A program made the position numbers and the translations under genes. A stretch of 64,000 bases of DNA, taken from the NCBI GenBank assembly GCA_018524725.1, contig JAEUWP010000334.1, positions 93,465 to 157,464 of the forward strand, read 5' to 3'. Every line of letters begins with the position of its first letter. Positions within the stretch are counted from its first letter, which is position 1. This DNA is from Podaxis mareebaensis. Its lineage: Eukaryota > Basidiomycota > Agaricomycetes > Agaricales > Agaricaceae. Positions 26,172-38,345 of the stretch are shown here, piece after piece. The notes beneath the pieces were generated by a model. The model had not been told where the DNA came from and made no database searches. It worked only from the letters and a program-made list of their open reading frames with translations.

Positions 26172-27765
26172 ATGGCCGTCGAAGCTGACTACGACCATTC
26201 TCTGCCGGGTACCTCTATTCAGCTCTTAGCGATGCACATCTGATGACATTTTAGAGGTCATGTTAACTTATTACCGACGGCTCTACCCTTTCAAGTCAAT
26301 CTTCACTTGGCTGAATCACGATCACGCGCCTACTCGTTTATTTACTCAGCGAGAGTGGGCATTTACCCTCCCGGGAGACGTATATCTGCGATATAACTCG
26401 TTTTCCACGCCTGAGGATCTCAAGAAGCAAGTTTGCCAGCTGAATCCCACTCGGTTTGAAATTGGACCTGTATACTCAGCTCGCGTAAGTGATCTCACTC
26501 TTCTATGCTATGATGCTTATTCCATTATTCGTAGCCTAGGGACAAGAAGACGATACGTGCTGGCGCGTTCCAACCAATTGAGCGGGAGCTAGTTTTCGAT
26601 ATCGACATGACCGACTACGATCCTATTCGTACCTGTTGTTCGGATGCGGGAATTTGTAAACGGTGCTGGACGTTCATCACAGCAGCTGTCCGTGTTCTGG
26701 ATCATGCCATACGTGATCAGTTTGGCTATGAGCATCTCTTATGGGTTTACTCTGGACGTCGTGGTATCCACTTATGGATTTCGGACAAGGAGGCCATGGG
26801 GCTAACCGATCAGGAGCGCAAGGCAATCGTTGGATGGATGTCTATCATTAACAATGGGAAAGATTCTAATCCGCAATTGAACGTTCGTGTAGGCTCACGA
26901 CCGCTACCTGCTCATTTGCAGTGAGTACCGCTTACAACGTCCATACTGCAAAGCTAAAATCTTATATACAGAAGTGCCTATGGCATGCTGAGCCCGATAT
27001 TCGTTGACCTGATTCTGCGAGATCAAAACCTGTTCGCGACTGAAGAGGGTTTCAAGTCTCTTTTGGAACACATTCCCGATGAAGAAATTGTTAAACAGCT
27101 TCAGAAGGAATGGCCATCGACGCCCTCTTCCGAAAAAATATGGGACTCTTTTACAGGCAAGGTTAAACACACCCCTGGGCCTCGACGAGTTAGTGCATTT
27201 CTCGGTATCTGATGATCTACGCTTACCATTGAATTCACAGAGCGTTCTCTCCGCGGCATGGCATGATATCCAGATATACTATACGTATCCCCGTCTTGAT
27301 GCTGAGGTATCGAAACATCGGAATCACTTGCTGAAAGCGCCTTTCTGTGTCCACCCAAAGACCGGTCGTGTCTGCGTACCTGTCAATCCGGAAACGATCG
27401 AAGACTTTGATCCTGAGGAGGTCCCAACCGTTGCACAACTCCTTCATGAGCTCGATTCCCTCAGCGCAGCAGCAACAGCGACCGAAGACAGTGGCGTTGG
27501 TGAACATCATTCGGGTTAGTGAGACCGTTCTATCTGTTTATCATCTCCCACGGGAGTGTTGACACTCTTTCCTTGGATTGCTGGTGTGATGGACAGATTG
27601 GGAGAAAACTTCACTCAAACCATATGTTGACATGCTTAACCAACATGCTTCCCGATTAATGGAGAAAACAAGGCTCGAGAAACGTGCGAAAGGTGCGTCT
27701 TTCATCATATGAAGTATCCGACAACTGACTGACAAACTGAAATGACAGGGAGTATGGCCTGGTGA
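26172..27765 (+). CDS. PRI1: DNA primase small (catalytic) subunit
   Basis: Makes the RNA primers in the DNA polymerase alpha-primase complex. The ATG at 26172 (MAVEADYDHSLP) is joined by a short intron to EVMLTYYRRLYPFKSIFTWL. RELVFDIDMTDYD carries the catalytic D-x-D, CCSDAGICKRCW the zinc motif, and LLWVYSGRRGIHLWISD the nucleotide-binding block. RVGSRPLPAHL is joined to SAYGMLSPIF, and DSFTGK is joined by an intron (about 27163-27240) to SVLSAAWHDIQ. YPRLDAEVSKHRNHLLKAPF and CVHPKTGRVCVPV are the family's C-terminal signature. The last small exon ends GSMAW at 27765. Length is about 430 residues, as usual. Confidence 0.95.
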
Positions 27766-28476
27766 TAACCCCATAGCAACTCTCCTAAGGACCTAATTTC
27801 TGCTATTCTTTAGCGAGGTTTCTACGATGTATGGATTCATTGTTTGTCCAGTGAACCGTTTATAATTTGTACCCTTAATTGATGTTGTCTTTGGGCCCTG
27901 AGCCTCACGATCCATTGATACTGAATCCTTTCCACGTCCATATGCGCATGGAAGCGTGAAAGGTCGAGAAGCCGGCCTCGGTGAGGTTCTCCCTTTGTTC
28001 TCGGTCCTGCTATCTCACCGATTTGCGGTCAGCGGTCGGATTCTCACAGGGATGGAAAGTTTTCGAGAAGTCCGAGCTCACCGCAAGTCCACCGGCACGT
28101 TGTCTGAAGGGGAAAGACAGTGAACACATGTGGAACACGGCCACTCGTCAGCCAGTCGCCGAGGATACACGTTGTGAGAAGCTGGTTTCATTCATCGAAC
28201 TGCTAATTATTTGATAGCTACCGTAGGAATCGCGGCGCTCGATACAAGTACATTTAATGGTGGCTAGAACCAAATTTCTCGTGGAAAGTAAAGACAACTG
28301 TAAAACAATTCGCCCTAAGAAAGTCCGAACAAGATCCTGTAGTCCTTCGTAATGTTGAATACAAAGACAGGGTTTGGCTTGAAGCAATGACTAAAAGATT
28401 AAAGTGAAAGAGCGAGCTTGTGAAGGAAACAGCGGGCATCTATGGTTTAATAAACAATCAATAACGGGGTTATTGT
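27766..28476. other. Convergent intergenic region
   Basis: Between the PRI1 stop and the stop of the next minus-strand gene. No reading frame of interest. Confidence 0.4.
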
Positions 28477-30139
28477 TCAGAGTCCGGATTCTCCAATCGC
28501 GGCTGTTTCAAGCTGAAGCCACCTATAAACAATGCCATTAATATCGCCGTGCATTCTCAGGACGTCCATAATGCGGTGCGCAATAACAGACGCGCATTCC
28601 TCTGCACGGCCAATACCGCTGAGACAACCATTCCTGTACTCATCCTCGGACAGTCCTAATAAGTTGGCGACTGAGGTCGAGTGGGAACCACCGTAGGCAT
28701 GGAGAAGGACAGGGAGAGCAATGAGCAACGGAATGTCTTCAGTAAGGATATTAATCTCTCTGGCCATGTCCTCGGCAGTACGACCATGGCCACTCTTCTT
28801 GTGAATGGCATCTAAGAGCGCTGACAGCGCCTTAAGAGCTTCGAAAGCCTCGTCAACAGCCTCCCGTGCCAGACGGGTAGCTCCCTTGTCCGCGCTCGGA
28901 CGCGGAAGAATGTTCAAGAGGTCAAATAACGCCTGTGCATCAGCCGAAGCGCTGGCAGGAACAGCCACAACAGGTGGAGAGGGCGGGCGCGACGGAGGAA
29001 GTTTCAAAGTGAAACGTCCAGGTGGCGGTGTGACAGGAGGAGTATTGCTTGATGGCAAAGCGGGCAAAGCGCGAGTCTTTTTGCTGGAGGTCAGAGCTGG
29101 GGATGGAGGAGCAGACGCAACAAATGGACGGTGTGACAAAGCAACTAGACCCTTCCATACTACTGCGATCAAGAAAGTCGCAAGAATTGTATGGGATGTC
29201 GGAGAGGTCGTGTATTTTGCAAGCGTCCTCGCGTAGATGGGCATGACAGCCTGCAAGGTAATGATCGAAGGGTGGTGGATTGTGGCTGCTTTATTTCCAG
29301 TGACCGCCTTTGGTGGGCTGGTATTGGGAGTCTCTAGCGCCTCGATGACGGGCATCAGTTCAACACGGATGCCAGCGACAAGTGGGCTGACGACTCTGTT
29401 GATGATAGACACGAGACCCTCCCGGATGGATTTGAGGCCATCACCACGAACGTCTGCGTCCAACCCTAAACCTAACTCGTCAAAGATTTCGAGGAGTTCC
29501 TGCGCGAACGTTGCAATTGCGAGAGCGTGGATTTGTGTGGGATTGGGATTCGGGTTTTGAACAGTCGGTGCGGCAGGGGAATGGAAGAGGGGGGATGAGA
29601 GCAACGGGAGAAGATGCGCGGATAGGTTGGTGAGCAAGACTGAAAGCGGACGGTGTAGTAATCGGAGGATTGCACGGTATAGGTGGGGATTGTCTTGGTT
29701 CGCTGTTAATTCTCTGGAAACGAAGTTAGAATGAATGAAGGGGTAAGGGGAGATGAAGAAACACATACGATGCAATAAGTGTGCCTAGTGCATGTCCCCT
29801 ACCCTGTGGTAAAGGACGCTTGCCAGCGACAAGCTCATAAGGGAGTGCAGGACCCGAAGGCTGGGCAAGTGCTCTTGACACGGCTTCGCTGAATTTCAGG
29901 CTGAGCACTTCTAGGTACGAGCCATCTTGGATGAGCGGTGTCGGCGCCGTTCGGGCGGATGCCACAGACGAGGGAGATGGGCGCCGGAAGGTGCTCAGCG
30001 CGAGCTTGTTGAGGGGCCTTGCGGTCCTGTCCGCACTCAGAGCCGGGCTAGACTCAGAGCGCAAGGGCATAGACGGGGCTGGGGCAGGGGAAGAAGGGCG
30101 GCTGGCTGGGCGGAAGAAAGGGGTCTTGAGTACGTTCAT
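28477..30139 (-). CDS. Unknown protein, Pro/Ser-rich with helical C-terminal half
   Basis: The ATG at 30139 (MNVLKTPFFRPASRPSSPAP) begins a basic, Pro/Ser-rich head of about 80 residues. A 55-nt intron (29714-29768) joins GTLIAS to ELTANQDNPHLYRAILRLL in frame. The second exon runs 1.2 kb without a stop and is mainly Leu/Ala-rich helix (for example RLLHRPLSVLLTNLSAHLL and FAQELLEIFDELGLGLDAD), broken by a Pro-rich loop (TPPVTPPPGRF), and ends LQLETAAIGESGL. About 535 residues, with no signal peptide or clear membrane span. The helical character suggests an ARM/HEAT-like scaffold, but I know no family for it. Intron quality and length support a real gene. Confidence 0.7.
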
Positions 30140-30699
30140 CTTTGATTTTGTTGTTGGATTGTCTACGTCTTTTCTGAGCGAGTATGCGAAGCGAGTGTGG
30201 GTGTTCTATTGTCTTTGGGATCCTATGGCGGCACCAGCAACTTGAGATGCGAGCCCGGACTTATCCCATGGAGAGGGATGGGGTTAAAAAGAGGAAGGGA
30301 AGAGTGATCCTAAGGAGGACGGTCTGTGTCGGTAAGGACAAGGAAGGCGAATGGTCCAAAGAGAACGGCGTTAATCTGGTGTGTCAGTCTGGAGGGGAAT
30401 TGAGCTGTGGACGAGGCTGATGGGGTGATAATGACATGCCTTGGTGAAGAAACTCTCATAGATTGTGGAGAATACGCAGTGGGGTCAAGTCCGTCGGAGA
30501 CGAGCTGTGGAGGTGAATACAGAAGGACAAAGTCCGCAGTGTTCAATTTTTCTGTCACAACTTATATTCCATCGCTTTCCCACGTTCTCTAGTTCCGATT
30601 CCCTGATGGCCCAGTTGTAAAATTATAATCCGTCCCACTCGCCCATCGACTCGTAGTGTCTCAACTATCAAGAACATGACAAACACCTTACAAAGAGCA
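30140..30699. other. Tandem intergenic region
   Basis: Upstream of the unknown gene (minus strand) and downstream of... the adaptin gene stop at 30700. Only short shadow frames; nothing called. Confidence 0.35.
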
Positions 30700-33600
30700 T
30701 CACCGGTTCCCAAGCAACTGCTTTACCTCGTCCCGCAACAATCCCTCCCTGCAACGCAAGCGCCAGAGGCTGCTGTCTTCGTCCGACCCCCTTAGCCGTA
30801 GCAGAGCAGCACTTCGGCCGCTATTTGGTCCTTCGGGCACTATCATGATCTTGAGATCACCTATCGTCGGGGAAGATGCATCTTTGTCAGACTAAGGTGT
30901 TTTTGACTCTCCAACACATACCTATAAATGGTGACATATCGGCAGGTATAACTTGGAGTCGATGTCGATCTATTCCTTGCAATCGCCTGATTACATGATC
31001 CACGGATGCGTCACTCCAACCCCTTTCCTGTTGATCTTCGATGGCGTTCCAGATACTCTCAAATTCGACTTCTTGTTGGGCGTCTGTAATTCCGTCCCCC
31101 TGTGACGGATCCACGACAAACGGAGAATCAAATGCAATGAGATCCACTCGAGAGCTCTATAATTAGACATGAGGATGCAATTCTTATCATTAAGAGGACA
31201 GAACTTACTAGATCCTCTAAATCAGTCTTGGCCGCCAACTTCGGCTTTGTTTGCTCCTGCGCAAACTCTTCATGTATAATTCAAGTCCGCAATAATACAA
31301 AATCCCTCACCCCTGCAAAAGTTTCCAGTTCACCTGACAACATAGCAAACGTCATGTTCCCTGGTGTTGTTGTACGTGGCAGTGGCTCTGCATCCAGCAA
31401 ATTCGGTGAAAGCCCACCAAGTGATCCTAGATCAGGAGACTTTATTCCACTTCCTTGAGAGCTCGAAGCATGACGAGTCCGCAAGCTAGGAATTGCTTGT
31501 GGCGGGTCATATGCATCATATCTCAATTTGCTGGAAGACATTTCTCGGTTTGCATTCCGTGGCGGACCGGGGAAAATCTGAGTGAATTTCGCTCCTGGAG
31601 TATCCTGACCAACCCTAGCTTTCGCGTTCCCACTGTGGATTTCCAAGGCCTCCAAGAAGTCCGGCAGCTAAGTGTCCGCCATTGATGCAGCTAAATTAAT
31701 TCGCTATACGGACGTGGAGTTGAAAATTGACGTACGGCCAATGACTTGCTGGTACTGACAATGTCCGCCAAAGCTTTCCTCTGGCCGGTTAACGTCAAGA
31801 ACTGGTCACATCGCTAGAGGAATCAATAGAATGGAGTCAATCAACCCAATCGTCCTTCAAAGTTTGACTCACGCGGCGGATGTGTCTGCCCGCACTTTGA
31901 CTTGTTTCCGAAACCGTTCTCGTCACTTCCACAGGGATCTCCTCACAATCTGCGGCAATCCTTAACATTGCTAAGAGGCAGGGTTCCTGAACGACAGCTG
32001 TCCACATGGTCAGGGGGACAATAAGATGCGAATTACTCCTTCGTATACGCACATAAGTTGCCTTTCAGCCTATGGCAAATTCCCGTCAACAGATCGGCGG
32101 GTGAAAGCGATACCAGCCGGGAGTATTCTGTAGCTAGTGCTACTAGGATTATCACCATGGTAGGGCCAAATCCCGCATCCGTGTCACACAGGATCGTTAA
32201 CATCGTGGCAGCACAAGGGATTTGAAACGAAGGTTCCCCTTGGCAGTATTCAGTTCTGGTAACGGGGGAACAAATGAAAACCACATTGAATGCCTTACTG
32301 AGTCTGATATGCGCAAGGACACCCTCAACTGCTGAGTCCAAAATTCCATTTCCCGCTACGTGCGGCTCTATCCGAGAAAGAAGATCCTTGACCTGGGTCG
32401 CATAGAGCTCGCCGCTGTCCCCCGATAGTGCCTCAAGAATCTCTAGAAGGCGTTTCACCCTTTCATTGAGCTCCTTCAACGGTAAAGCGATACGAGTTGT
32501 AACTGAGATGGCTTGTGTGTAATAGGCGTTCACAATATTCTGATCCACTTCACCAAGTAGATGAAGTGTCTGCGTAAACATAACGTAAGTGACGCGTGCT
32601 GGGGCAGAGGATACCGCTTCAATCACCTTCTTGCGGATGAGGCCATCATCTGAATCCAAAAGTTGCATAATACGTTCGACTTCCCAAGCCTCGAGGACGG
32701 CGGGAATAGCATCGGAGGTCCCTGCCCAAAGGCTTGGATCCACCGATTCAAGGCAGGAGAGAAACAGATATACTTCATTTGGCGTTCCCGAAGTTAAATA
32801 GCCGCGTATTGTGTCTATGAGGGAAATCTGAGTCCGCTTTTCCACAGTATGCAAAGTAGGTGAGTCGAATTTCTTGAATAGTCGATACAACCCCAGTATG
32901 ATCACTGAAATCATCAGACACGCTGCTAGACATTTCATATTGAGTGTATATGTACCTGTATCGTGGCCCGAAGTACAAGAAGCTAATAAATCAAATGCTG
33001 CTGGCAGGGACAGATTTCGCAACCTTTTCAAACTATATGAGTTCATACTCTGTCCTGAATAAAAGAGAACGTACCCTACACCACGGATAACCCCTAATGA
33101 AGTGAGCATAAGGTCACGTCTTGTTGGCGAGTAAGTTTGAATGTTGCTCTCGAAGACATCGTTCACTGCTTCTTGGATGGCTGAAGCCAACTCAGGGCTC
33201 ATCTATTATTGATCGTAAGGGCTTGATGAATGCACATAACTACCCCATAACTCACTTGAAATGAAGTTTCAGCAACTCTCATCGCAGCACACACGACATT
33301 TTCAACTGGATCCTTCAGCCTTCTCAAAATCTTTGTATGGGTTTGATTCAAGAGCTCAGATTCATGTTGCGACAGGCTCCGGAGAGCATATAAGGTCCTT
33401 CGGCGGATGGATGGGCTAACAGAGTCTCTTCAGTTTAGGGTTTGAATGGGAAGCAACTACAATACATACTGACTGATTATGTGACAATAGGTCATAAAGC
33501 CGCCTCTGCACTGCGGGTATGACATCGGCAGAGGATGTGGTGATTATGTTGTCTAAGGCAAGACATATGCGGGAAATGCTATCACTCTCCAAGTCCTATA

Positions 33601-34124
33601 TATTATATTAAGTCCGAGGACTCGAGTGAAGATGTTAAGGGCTCACCTTGCGGAGGGTATTGACTAGCATGAGTCGCATCTCGTGGTCCGGCTGCATCAT
33701 CTCCGCACAGAAGAGATAACCTAGTGAATGTGAGATTTGTAGGAGAAGTATTCAACATCAGACTTACCTATCCTCTTGTCCTCTACACTTGTTCCAGCTT
33801 CGGCCAGGCTAAGTGCATGCGGCAAGGCGAAGTCGAAGGACCCTTTAGGAAAGATCGAGGACGTCGCAGTCATGGAGCAATATAGAAGGATAACGAGTGC
33901 CTCTTTAGACCTCTTCTGATTTCAAATTCAGTAACATTTCCAAAACTCGTCCAGAAGATCACACCAACAAGGGGACTGGGCTGAGCTAACTGGAGACGGA
34001 TAGACTTGACTTCGGTCTCGAGAACCCGGCTAACTGTGCTTTCAGAGGTTGATTCTTCAACCTTACGGACGAGAGCATAGTGTGCTCTGCTCAATGCGCC
34101 GGACGATATGAAGGGTACGTCCAT
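30700..34124 (-). CDS. AP-complex large subunit, adaptin N domain (probably AP-4 epsilon)
   Basis: Predicted coat adaptor subunit for vesicle formation. The ATG at 34124 (MDVPFISSGALSRAHYALVR) is followed, across several introns, by KEALVILLYCSMTA, GYLFCAEMMQPDHEM, LVNTLRKDLESDS and RRRTLYALRSLSQHESELLN, the helical repeats of the adaptin N domain, then MSPELASAIQEAVNDVFESN and further alpha-solenoid to DLLSRIEPHVAGNGILDSAV. A Ser/Pro-rich hinge (SGIKSPDLGSLGGLSPNLL) and a C-terminal part including DLIAFDSPFVVDPSQGDG and VDHVIRRLQGIDRHRLQVIP follow. The last exon, GDLKIMIVPEGPNSGRSAAL, ends at 30700. Order and length (about 900 residues) fit an adaptin; epsilon of AP-4 is the best match from memory, but gamma-like relatives cannot be excluded. 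Confidence 0.75.
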
Positions 34125-34269
34125 GGTAATGAGGACAAGAATTAAGCCAGCAATAACACAACCTCCATTAACAACACACCTGGATTATGTAAGCGATAGG
34201 GGCCTGTCGGTTGCCAGTGGGCGTGTCGTGGTTTGGCACCCTCACAATCCACTCTTACCTTCATGCGTA
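34125..34269. promoter_or_regulatory. Divergent promoter, adaptin/BUB2
   Basis: 145 bp between opposite start codons, serving both genes. Confidence 0.45.
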
Positions 34270-35525
34270 ATGTCAAGTAGTCCAGAGGCGACTGCTCATT
34301 CCTTTAACAAGATTCTTAACCATTCCAAATCAAGCTCGAGGTCGCGTGCGACAGGAGAGCCAGACGATGGAACCAAGAAATTGCGACGGCTAATCCTTGT
34401 TGATGGAATTCCTTCTTCCGTCGTGCGTTGTTATTTTTGCAGAAACGCGCCCATCCGACACTGTGCTTCTAGGATCCTACACTGCGACCGAGAATATGGA
34501 AAATACTGCTCCGCGTGAATGACCTTTCTGCGGATAATTTTCTTCGTTATGTGGCAAGAGGACCTTGCGAAGTTCGAGAGAAGATCCGAAACGACACGTT
34601 CCGGTAATCTGCCCATCCGCGCCTCGATAGTCAAAGTGTTCACCCTGAATGCCCTACAGAACTCTAGCGACGGATAAAGGGTTCAAAGAACGTGTCCGTG
34701 AAGATATGCTTGTTCGTCTGTTAGATGCCTTCGTATGGCGGAACCACGGTAGGCTTCTGGTTACGTCTTAGGCCGCTCCTCTTAAAACTCTATTCAGATC
34801 GACAAGAAGCGTCACAACTTGGCTTTACCTACGTCCAGGGAATGAATGTACTGGCTGCACCGTTCCTGTATACCATGCCATCGGAAGTCGAGGCATTTTA
34901 TTGCTTCGCGAAGTTTATTGAAGAATGCTGTCCACTCTATGTCCAACCGACCTTGGAAGGGGTCCACCGTGGCTTGAAGGTGAGGCAACCACACGTTCCT
35001 TTTGCAATGTAATCTGACCCTTTTCCGCAGTTGCTGGATCGTTGTCTCAAAATTGTAGATCCGGAACTATATGCTCACCTGCGTTCCAAAAACCTTTCTG
35101 CTGAAATTTATGCATTTCCTTGTGGGTCCCCGTCACAAAACGTGAAAAAGATAATCTCGTAGCTCACTCTGGGATTGTTGTAGCCGTCCTGACTCTCTGC
35201 GCGTGTACTCCTCCATTGGACCAAGTTTTACAGCTTTGGGATTTTCTACTTGCTTTTGGTGTACACCTAAATGTACTCTGTGTAATTGCCCAACTTCTCT
35301 TGATGCGAGATGATGTTATGGCTTCCTCTAGGTAAGTTCCTGGTACTGCTACACGACCCGATCTGACGAACTCTGGATATCGGTAGTCCAATGCGTCTAC
35401 TGCGCACCTTTCCTCCACTTGAAGCACTACCAGTTATCGGTATTGCCGTTACCCTCGTTCGCGATTTGCCACCAGAACTATATGACGAACTTGTTCGACA
35501 CCCTTACGAGATTCACGATCATTAG
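34270..35525 (+). CDS. BUB2: Mitotic exit/spindle checkpoint TBC-domain protein BUB2
   Basis: GTPase-activating subunit of the Bub2-Bfa1 type complex that holds the mitotic exit or septation GTPase inactive at the spindle pole. ATG at 34270 (MSSSPEATAHSFNKILNHSK), then KLRRLILVDGIPSSV and, after an intron, RIWKILLRVNDLSADNF. REKIRNDTFRT carries the arginine finger (I-x-x-D-x-x-R-T) and FTYVQGMNVLAAPFLY the glutamine finger (Y-x-Q-G); both catalytic residues of a TBC domain are present. AFYCFAKFIEECCPLYVQ and the final LPPELYDELVRHPYEIHDH (stop 35525) match the family. About 320 residues, as expected. Several introns; borders in the 35000-35440 part are approximate. Confidence 0.88.
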
Positions 35526-35811
35526 GCTTCCGGACTGCTTTCGACCTTTGTATTATTCACGCTATCGCACTTGTTTTCGTCGCATATTGTTGCGGATCAT
35601 CAATCATGCACTCAGGATTTAACTCAAGTTCCCAAGCGCTTGAACTCCTCCAGCGTTAATGATCAAAAGCTCTCACGGTTGTCATCCATCGACCAATCAG
35701 GTGCAATTCAAAATCAAAATCAAAATCAAGCCTCCCTTGGCGTTCATTTAAAATCGTCCAGAAGCGCCATACAAGCTCGCGTTGCACCTTGCATCCTTCC
35801 CTGTTCCCGAC

Positions 35812-37236
35812 ATGCCTTGTATCACTGAAAAAAGCCCTACTGATGCAAATGAGGAAGCCTCATCTCTTCAACATGTTCCTTTACAAACCCCGTCCACGAA
35901 AGGTACGTATTCAATGAGTCTGCATCGCTTCGCCGTGATTCTCATTGAAAGCCGCAGACGTATGGAAACAACTAAGCATTCTCGATCGTCTACTCTCGCC
36001 GCTTATACTATTGGTTATGATTCTCGGTGTCATCCTAAGCGAGTTCGCACCCAAAGTCAGGGAGTCCCTGAACACCGTCCACTTCGACAGCGTCTCCGTC
36101 CGTGAGTATACCTACTGTCCAGTTTACGCAGCATACTCACCTTGAGCTAAATTAATTAGCCATAGCAATCGGACTTGTCGTTATGATGTGGCCCGTCCTC
36201 ACCAAAGTTCAATACGAGAAACTTCCTGGAATATTTTCCTCCACCAGGATCTGGATCCACATTGGGATTTCCCTCGTATTGAACTGGTTCATCGGTCCAT
36301 TCTTAATGTTGGGCCTGGCTTGGGCCACATTGCCCGACCTCCCTACATACCGTACTGGTGTCATAATGGTCGGACTTGCGCGATGCATCGCAATGGTCAT
36401 GATCTGGAACACTATCGCCAAGGGTGATACCGAATATTGTGCAATTTTGGTGGTTGTTAACGCCATTCTGCAAATTATTCTATACTCCCCGTATGCCTTG
36501 TTGTTCATCAACGTCATCGGAGGACAAGACGCTGGCATTCATGTTTCCTACAGAGACGCTGCCATTTCCGTCTTAATCGTACGTGTGCAAAGTCTGCAGA
36601 AGCCGCATACCTACCAAATACTGATGTTTCCGCCTTGATAGTACCTCGGCATTCCACTGGTCGCGGGTGTCATCACGCGGTATTCGATCTGGTTTATCGC
36701 TGGTAAACGGTTCCTCGATGAAAAGTTCCTCCCGCTCTTCTCCCCCATCGCTCTTTTGGGGTTACTTTATACAATCATCGTCCTATTCGCGTATCAAGGT
36801 CACCAAATCCTCCACAACATAGGTCCGGTTTTCCGAGTTTTCGTCCCTTTGGTGCTATATTTCGTCATCATGTGGACATCAGCTTTTGCGTTGATGTATT
36901 ACCTATCTCGCAAAGAACGGACACAAGACCAGTTCTTCGGCTACGACCTAGCGGTATCTCAAGCTTTCACGGCCGCCAGTAACAACTTCGTAGGTTTCAT
37001 CTGTTGCGTATGGACAGATAAGAATTGTGTCTAACCATTTTATTGCCCAGGAACTCGCAATCGCTGTTGCAATCGCAGTCTATGGAGTCGACTCTCAGCA
37101 AGCGCTTGCTGCCACAATTGGGCCACTAGTGGAAGTTCCGGTGCTGCTAGCCCTAACCTGGGTAGCGCTCTTATCCAAACATAAACTCGGCTGGCAGAGA
37201 TTGGACGATAGCGTGGAAAGAAAGCAAGACGTGTGA
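35812..37236 (+). CDS. ACR3: Arsenite efflux transporter ACR3
   Basis: Plasma-membrane arsenite exporter of the ACR3/BASS fold, ten membrane helices. ATG at 35812 ([18 protein letters not shown]), intron, then [38 protein letters not shown] and [20 protein letters not shown] hold the signature, including the conserved Cys in the fourth helix needed for arsenite transport. After short introns come [17 protein letters not shown] and [20 protein letters not shown], then [18 protein letters not shown]. Stop at 37236. Length about 390 residues, typical. No arsenate reductase or arsenic regulator lies nearby, so this is a stand-alone resistance gene. Confidence 0.95.
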
Positions 37237-37515
37237 TATGAAAGAAGGTCAACCTAATCTGCCGCATGGTTCTTCGCGATCGTGATAGGTCATATCGACA
37301 ATTGTATTAGATAAATATAGGACGCGATTAGTGATGGCTTGCCTTTAACTGCTGTCACAAGGGATGTAGTTCTAGGATAAAGGGTTAAACAGTGAAACAG
37401 TGGAGTAAGAGCGATATAGGGAGCCGAACTGGATAATGTACAGGGTGGGCATGAACCAAGAACACAAACCCCAAAGATATAAAAAAATCTGCTCCTGTCA
37501 ATGGAAGAAAACGCT

Positions 37516-38345
37516 TTAATCGGAGGATTGGAAGCGGTCTTCCCGAGCGCATGACGGATGCTCCGAGGTCGACCGCATAATGGAAAGCCGGCTAGGTGCT
37601 TGGTTTCTCCCCTCTTCATTGTTCTCCTCTTCAATGAGGTCTCGGCAGTCAAGTATGCCGCCACAACAGTCCGATTCAGAACTAGGACTCCGTGTCGAAT
37701 TATCAAGACCCGGCGAAACATTCCGTACGAAACGTGGCGGTTCTGGAGGTTCTGGAGAATCTTCTCGATACAGTCGCTTACGGCCAGAAGGATAAGGATT
37801 AGTGGCGGAGGAGGGTGAAAGCGAGGATGCTGGCAATGAAGCGGCTGATGGTTGCGCCGTGGCTCGACCAAAGGACTGCAAGGCGGCCTGTGAAGAGGGC
37901 GGCGAAGGTGCTGGAGATGGGAATGACACAGAGCGAGATTGGGATTGAAGGGCCGACAACGGCGGTAGCTGCAAAGACGGGAGAACGGGTGGATGTGGTT
38001 TTTCTGGAAACGCGAGTTGCTGAAAACGGTTTAGGCTGTTTGCGGCGAGCGAAAGCTGCTGCACCAAGTCGCGAGATGCCTCGGCCTAACCGTTCACTGA
38101 GTACCGGGAGACTGTAGATAAGGCATGTAACCTACAACTTGAGGGCTAAAGAGAATAGTTGGGACCGCGAGTCCGGCCCTGGCTGCTTCCAGGTCTTTGC
38201 GTAGTTGTACATTTTCTGCTTCTGCTTTGCGAACGCGCTCCTCGAGGTCGGCGATATAATGTGCTTTGCGTGCACGATAGTCGCGCTGCTGGACGAGAGC
38301 TCTGGTTGGCGGGATGGTAAGGTCCTTCTTGCGTCCTCTGGTCAT
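37516..38345 (-). CDS. bZIP transcription factor with atypical basic region
   Basis: The ATG at 38345 (MTRGRKKDLTIPPTRALVQQ) begins directly with the DNA-binding region. QQRDYRARKAHYIADLEERV continues into a leucine zipper (AEAENVQLRKDLEAARAGL). Intron 38086-38135 joins FSPQV to AEASRDLVQQLSLAANSLNR. The rest is Ser/Pro-rich, with a Cys-containing acidic patch near the end (SDCCGGILDCRDLIEEENNE) and a basic end. About 260 residues; stop at 37516. In ordinary bZIPs an Asn sits eight residues before the invariant Arg of the Q-R-x-[FY]-R block; here that position is Ala. The domain call is firm, the target unknown. Confidence 0.82.
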
